In this document: positions 4,233 through 6,940 of the stretch, piece by piece
How the letters are laid out: the number at the start of each line of letters is the position of its first letter
Numbering within the stretch: the stretch's first letter is position 1
Translations under genes and position numbers: made by a program
NCBI GenBank assembly: GCA_002394125.1
Contig: DGSY01000187.1
Span: 1 to 6,940 of the forward strand
From: Ruminococcus sp. UBA4350
GTDB taxonomy: Bacteria; Bacillota; Clostridia; Oscillospirales; Ruminococcaceae
Length of the DNA stretch: 6,940 nt
Direction of reading: 5' to 3'
Notes under the pieces: generated by a model
What the model was told of the DNA's origin: nothing
Databases searched by the model: none
The model's input: the letters and a program-made list of their open reading frames with translations, nothing else

Positions 4233-6920
4233 ATGCATCGCAATCACAGAAAATGGTTATCCGCAGCAGCCGCGCTGAGCATCATGTTCTCAGCCGTGAA
4301 CGGTCTGCTGCCGCAGACAGCACAGCCCGCAGCAGCGGCCGGTCAGCTTCTCGCGTTTCCGGGCGCGGCCGGTGCCGGAAAGTATGCGACCGGCGGACGC
4401 GGCGGCGAGGTCTATCACGTCACGAACCTCAACGACAGCGGCGAGGGCTCGTTCCGCGATGCGGTCAGCAAATCCGGCCGTATCGTTGTATTCGATGTCA
4501 GCGGCACGATCGAGCTCAAGGGCAATATCCTCTGCCAGAGCAATATCACGATCGCCGGACAGACCGCGCCCGGCGGCTCCGGCATCACGCTGAAAAACTA
4601 CAAAATGGGTATGTCCGGCGACAATATCATCTGCCGGTTCATCAGCTCCCGTCCGGGTCCCTATGCCTCGACCAGCTCCGGCAACGACGCATGGGGCGGC
4701 GCAAAGGGCTCCAATTCGATCATCGACCACTGCTCAATGGGCTGGACGACCGACGAACAGTGGGGACTCTATTCCGCGAATCAGAATTACACGGTGCAGT
4801 ATTCCGTTCTCGGCCCCGCCGATTCATGGGGCGGACACAAGAAAGGTCTGCACGGCTTCGGCATCATGCTCGGCAAGGGCTATCTCAGCTTCGACCACAA
4901 TCTCATTATCCACAATGTTTCGCGCAATTTCCGCGGAAAGGTCGAGGGCACACAGACCGCCGATTTCACAAATAATATCATCTATGACTGGGGCTATCAG
5001 ACGGCATACGGCACGATCGGCCACCTCAATTATGTCAACAATACGCTCAAGGCCGGCAATTCCACGACCGGCGGCTATCACTGGATGTATGTGGACAGCT
5101 CGACCAAGCCGCAGAATTTCAAGGTCTACTGCGCCGGCAACCGGCTCATCAACAAGGACGGCTCGTTCCATGCGATCACCAATGACAACTGGGCAGGCGT
5201 GACCGTTAAGGAGTCGATCGGCATTACGAAAAATGACCTCTACAGCGCATCGCCCTTTGAGACGATCAACAACGGCGAGAATGTCTCGACCGCAAAAACC
5301 TGCGAAAGCGCCGCCGCATCCTACGATCATGTCATCAGCTTCGCCGGAAACGGCATCACGCCGGAGCAGCGCACCGCGATCGACCGGCAGTGCGCCGAGG
5401 AAACGAAAAACGGCACCGGCTCATGCAGCGGCACATCGGAATATGACGCATCCGTGACCGATCTCAACAAATACAGCATCAAGTGCGGCGTGACCTATTC
5501 CTATCCCGCCGCCGTCACGAAAAAGACGATCACTGATGCCGACAACGACGGCATGGATGACAACTGGGAGCTGACACGCGGCCTCAATCCCGCCGATCCG
5601 ACCGATTACAAGGGCGACTACTGCGGGCAGGGCTACATGAATATCGAATATTACATCAACGATCTGACGGTCGGCGCATTCCCGGCGGGCGTTGTCTCGC
5701 TGTCGCCGGAAAACGGTACGCCGATTGATCCGGTCTCCGCATTTGAAACGATCGAGGCGGAGAGCTTTGCTGCCGCAGAGGGGCCGCGTGCAGAGGACAA
5801 TGCAAATGCATCCGGCGGACAGAATGTCGGCTATGTGACAAACGGCGGCTATCTGCTTTACCGTGCGGTCGATTTCGGGGACGGCGCGCGCGCGCTGACT
5901 GCATCGGTCTCCGGCAATCCCGCAGGCATCGAGCTTTATCTCGACGGGCTTTCCGGTTCGCCTGCTGCATCGGTCAGCTTCCGCGGCACAACCGGCTTCT
6001 CCGATTATCAGGATGTCACATGGAATATTCCGGAGATCAAAGGTCAGCATAATGTCTATCTGAAATTCACCGGCGGTGAGGGCTATCTGCTCAATGTTGA
6101 TCACTTCGTATTCGGGCATGATGCGATCCCTGTCAACGGCAGACTGTTCCGTGATTTGCAGGTTTCGGCGGATGCATACCCGCAGGAATGGGTTCCGGCG
6201 GACGGCGCACAGACCGGCTCCGGCATCTACGGCGACCGCGATTTCACATTCACATCGCTGCCGGAGCGCCTTGCCGGTGCAGAGCAGATCATGACCGCCT
6301 GCAATGCGAAGAATGTCTTTACGGATTACGGCTCGTTCGAGACCGCCGCAGACTGCTCCGTGAATATCCTGCTCGATCAGCGCGTCGAAGCGGCGGGCAA
6401 TACCCCCGAATGGCTTGCGGCATACACCAAGACCGCCGAGACTGCCGCGTCCAGCAATGATGTCACATTCTCCGTCTATACAAAGGCATTCCGTGCCGGT
6501 GAAAAGGTGCTGCTCGGCACGAACAACATGAACGGCAACTGCATCAACTATACCGTTCTGCTTCAGGCGGAGACGCCGGCCGTCACCACGACAACGACCG
6601 TGACAACAACGGCCGCAGTGACCACGACAACAACGGAAGCAGTGACCGGTACAACAACGGAAGCAGTGACCGGTACAACGACCACGGAAACGGAGATCAC
6701 GCCCGCAAAGACGGTCTGGGGCGATGCCGATGAAAGCGGCGTGGCCGATGTTTCCGATGCAGTGCTGATCTGCCGCTACGGTGCGGAGGATGATACGGCT
6801 GTCATCCATGCGCAGGGCAAGATCAATGCTGATGTGACACATAACGGAAAGATCGACGCCGACGATGCCGGAAAGGTTTTGCAGTTTGTTGCAAAGCTCA
6901 TCACAGCGGACGATCTGTAA
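4233..6920 (+). CDS. Secreted dockerin-bearing pectate lyase: PL1, CBM6, accessory beta domain, dockerin
   Basis: An 895-residue extracellular enzyme predicted to cleave homogalacturonan by beta-elimination. Domains in order: a Sec signal peptide with cleavage probably after QPAAAA (about residue 36); a family 1 pectate lyase beta-helix (about 38-430) with AFPGAAGAGKYATGGRGGEV, VTNLNDSGEGSFRDAV (63-78), SIIDHCSMGWTTDE (162-175, likely calcium/active-site region) and HNVSRNFRGK (227-236), whose R231/R234 are catalytic Arg candidates; a thrombospondin-3-like calcium segment DADNDGMDDNWE (435-446) with GLNP; CBM6 (about 504-628, ETIEAESF through NVDHFVFG); another domain (about 635-778) with YGDRDFTFTSLPERLAGAE; a Thr-rich linker (about 784-824); and a type I dockerin (about 827-895) with calcium loops starting at D831 and D867. 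The dockerin implies attachment to a scaffoldin cohesin; none is encoded here. The start has AGGGGG 8 nt upstream. The gene is monocistronic as far as visible. Pectate lyase and dockerin calls are firm; exact specificity is inferred. Confidence 0.95.
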   Translation: MHRNHRKWLSAAAALSIMFSAVNGLLPQTAQPAAAAGQLLAFPGAAGAGKYATGGRGGEVYHVTNLNDSGEGSFRDAVSKSGRIVVFDVSGTIELKGNILCQSNITIAGQTAPGGSGITLKNYKMGMSGDNIICRFISSRPGPYASTSSGNDAWGGAKGSNSIIDHCSMGWTTDEQWGLYSANQNYTVQYSVLGPADSWGGHKKGLHGFGIMLGKGYLSFDHNLIIHNVSRNFRGKVEGTQTADFTNNIIYDWGYQTAYGTIGHLNYVNNTLKAGNSTTGGYHWMYVDSSTKPQNFKVYCAGNRLINKDGSFHAITNDNWAGVTVKESIGITKNDLYSASPFETINNGENVSTAKTCESAAASYDHVISFAGNGITPEQRTAIDRQCAEETKNGTGSCSGTSEYDASVTDLNKYSIKCGVTYSYPAAVTKKTITDADNDGMDDNWELTRGLNPADPTDYKGDYCGQGYMNIEYYINDLTVGAFPAGVVSLSPENGTPIDPVSAFETIEAESFAAAEGPRAEDNANASGGQNVGYVTNGGYLLYRAVDFGDGARALTASVSGNPAGIELYLDGLSGSPAASVSFRGTTGFSDYQDVTWNIPEIKGQHNVYLKFTGGEGYLLNVDHFVFGHDAIPVNGRLFRDLQVSADAYPQEWVPADGAQTGSGIYGDRDFTFTSLPERLAGAEQIMTACNAKNVFTDYGSFETAADCSVNILLDQRVEAAGNTPEWLAAYTKTAETAASSNDVTFSVYTKAFRAGEKVLLGTNNMNGNCINYTVLLQAETPAVTTTTTVTTTAAVTTTTTEAVTGTTTEAVTGTTTTETEITPAKTVWGDADESGVADVSDAVLICRYGAEDDTAVIHAQGKINADVTHNGKIDADDAGKVLQFVAKLITADDL
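6627..6674 (+). repeat. Perfect 24-bp tandem repeat in the Thr-rich linker
   Basis: A 24-base unit occurs twice without change (6627-6650 and 6651-6674), encoding two copies of TTTEAVTG. It is in frame and keeps the linker open, so gain or loss of units would only change the distance between the catalytic modules and the dockerin. Confidence 0.9.
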
Positions 6921-6940
6921 CCGCCAACCATTCTCGGCCC

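Noticed and set aside
5421..6842. 473-residue open frame on the minus strand
   Set aside because: Antisense to the CBM6, accessory domain, linker and dockerin. Its Cys/Arg-rich repeats are just the reverse of the Thr codons in the linker.

Overview
The window looks like chromosomal DNA of a fibre-degrading, cellulosome-bearing Ruminococcus or a close relative (Firmicutes, Oscillospiraceae). The reasons are a secreted pectate lyase ending in a type I dockerin, Thr-rich linkers, strong GGAGG-type ribosome binding sites, the adjacent ACT-domain (UPF0237) and UPF0210 genes typical of Firmicutes, and moderately GC-rich coding DNA. The species cannot be fixed from the sequence alone.

Layout. Positions 1-146 hold one copy of a structured intergenic repeat (copy A). 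Positions 148-3529 hold a compact four-gene operon on the minus strand. In transcription order it encodes an ACT-domain protein, a UPF0210/PFL-like protein, a NagZ-type glycoside hydrolase family 3 lipoprotein, and a small membrane protein with two membrane segments. Gaps are 15, 26 and 11 bp, and one promoter (3564-3592) serves the operon. Positions 3530-4232 are a divergent 0.7 kb intergenic region with no gene. It holds the operon promoter, a second copy of the repeat in the opposite orientation (copy B), further degenerate units of the same family, an inverted repeat, a consensus -10 box followed by a roughly 60-nt potential hairpin, and a promoter for the rightward gene. Positions 4233-6920 encode one large secreted enzyme: signal peptide, family 1 pectate lyase, a calcium-binding thrombospondin-3-like segment, CBM6, a further beta-rich domain, a Thr-rich linker and a dockerin. 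The last 20 bases show no recognisable feature.

How the genes fit together. The rightward gene makes an extracellular, probably cellulosome-attached pectinase. The leftward operon joins a probable small-molecule sensor pair (ACT plus UPF0210, biochemical role unknown) to a cell-surface beta-N-acetylhexosaminidase likely to act on muropeptides or other GlcNAc-containing glycans. No functional link between the two transcription units is visible beyond their shared upstream region.

The most unusual signal is in the non-coding DNA. Two inverted copies of a roughly 145-bp repeat bracket the four-gene operon almost exactly. One abuts the -35 box and the other lies one base from the last stop codon. 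More units sharing the terminal motif GGAGAACTTTAG fill the space before the pectate lyase promoter.
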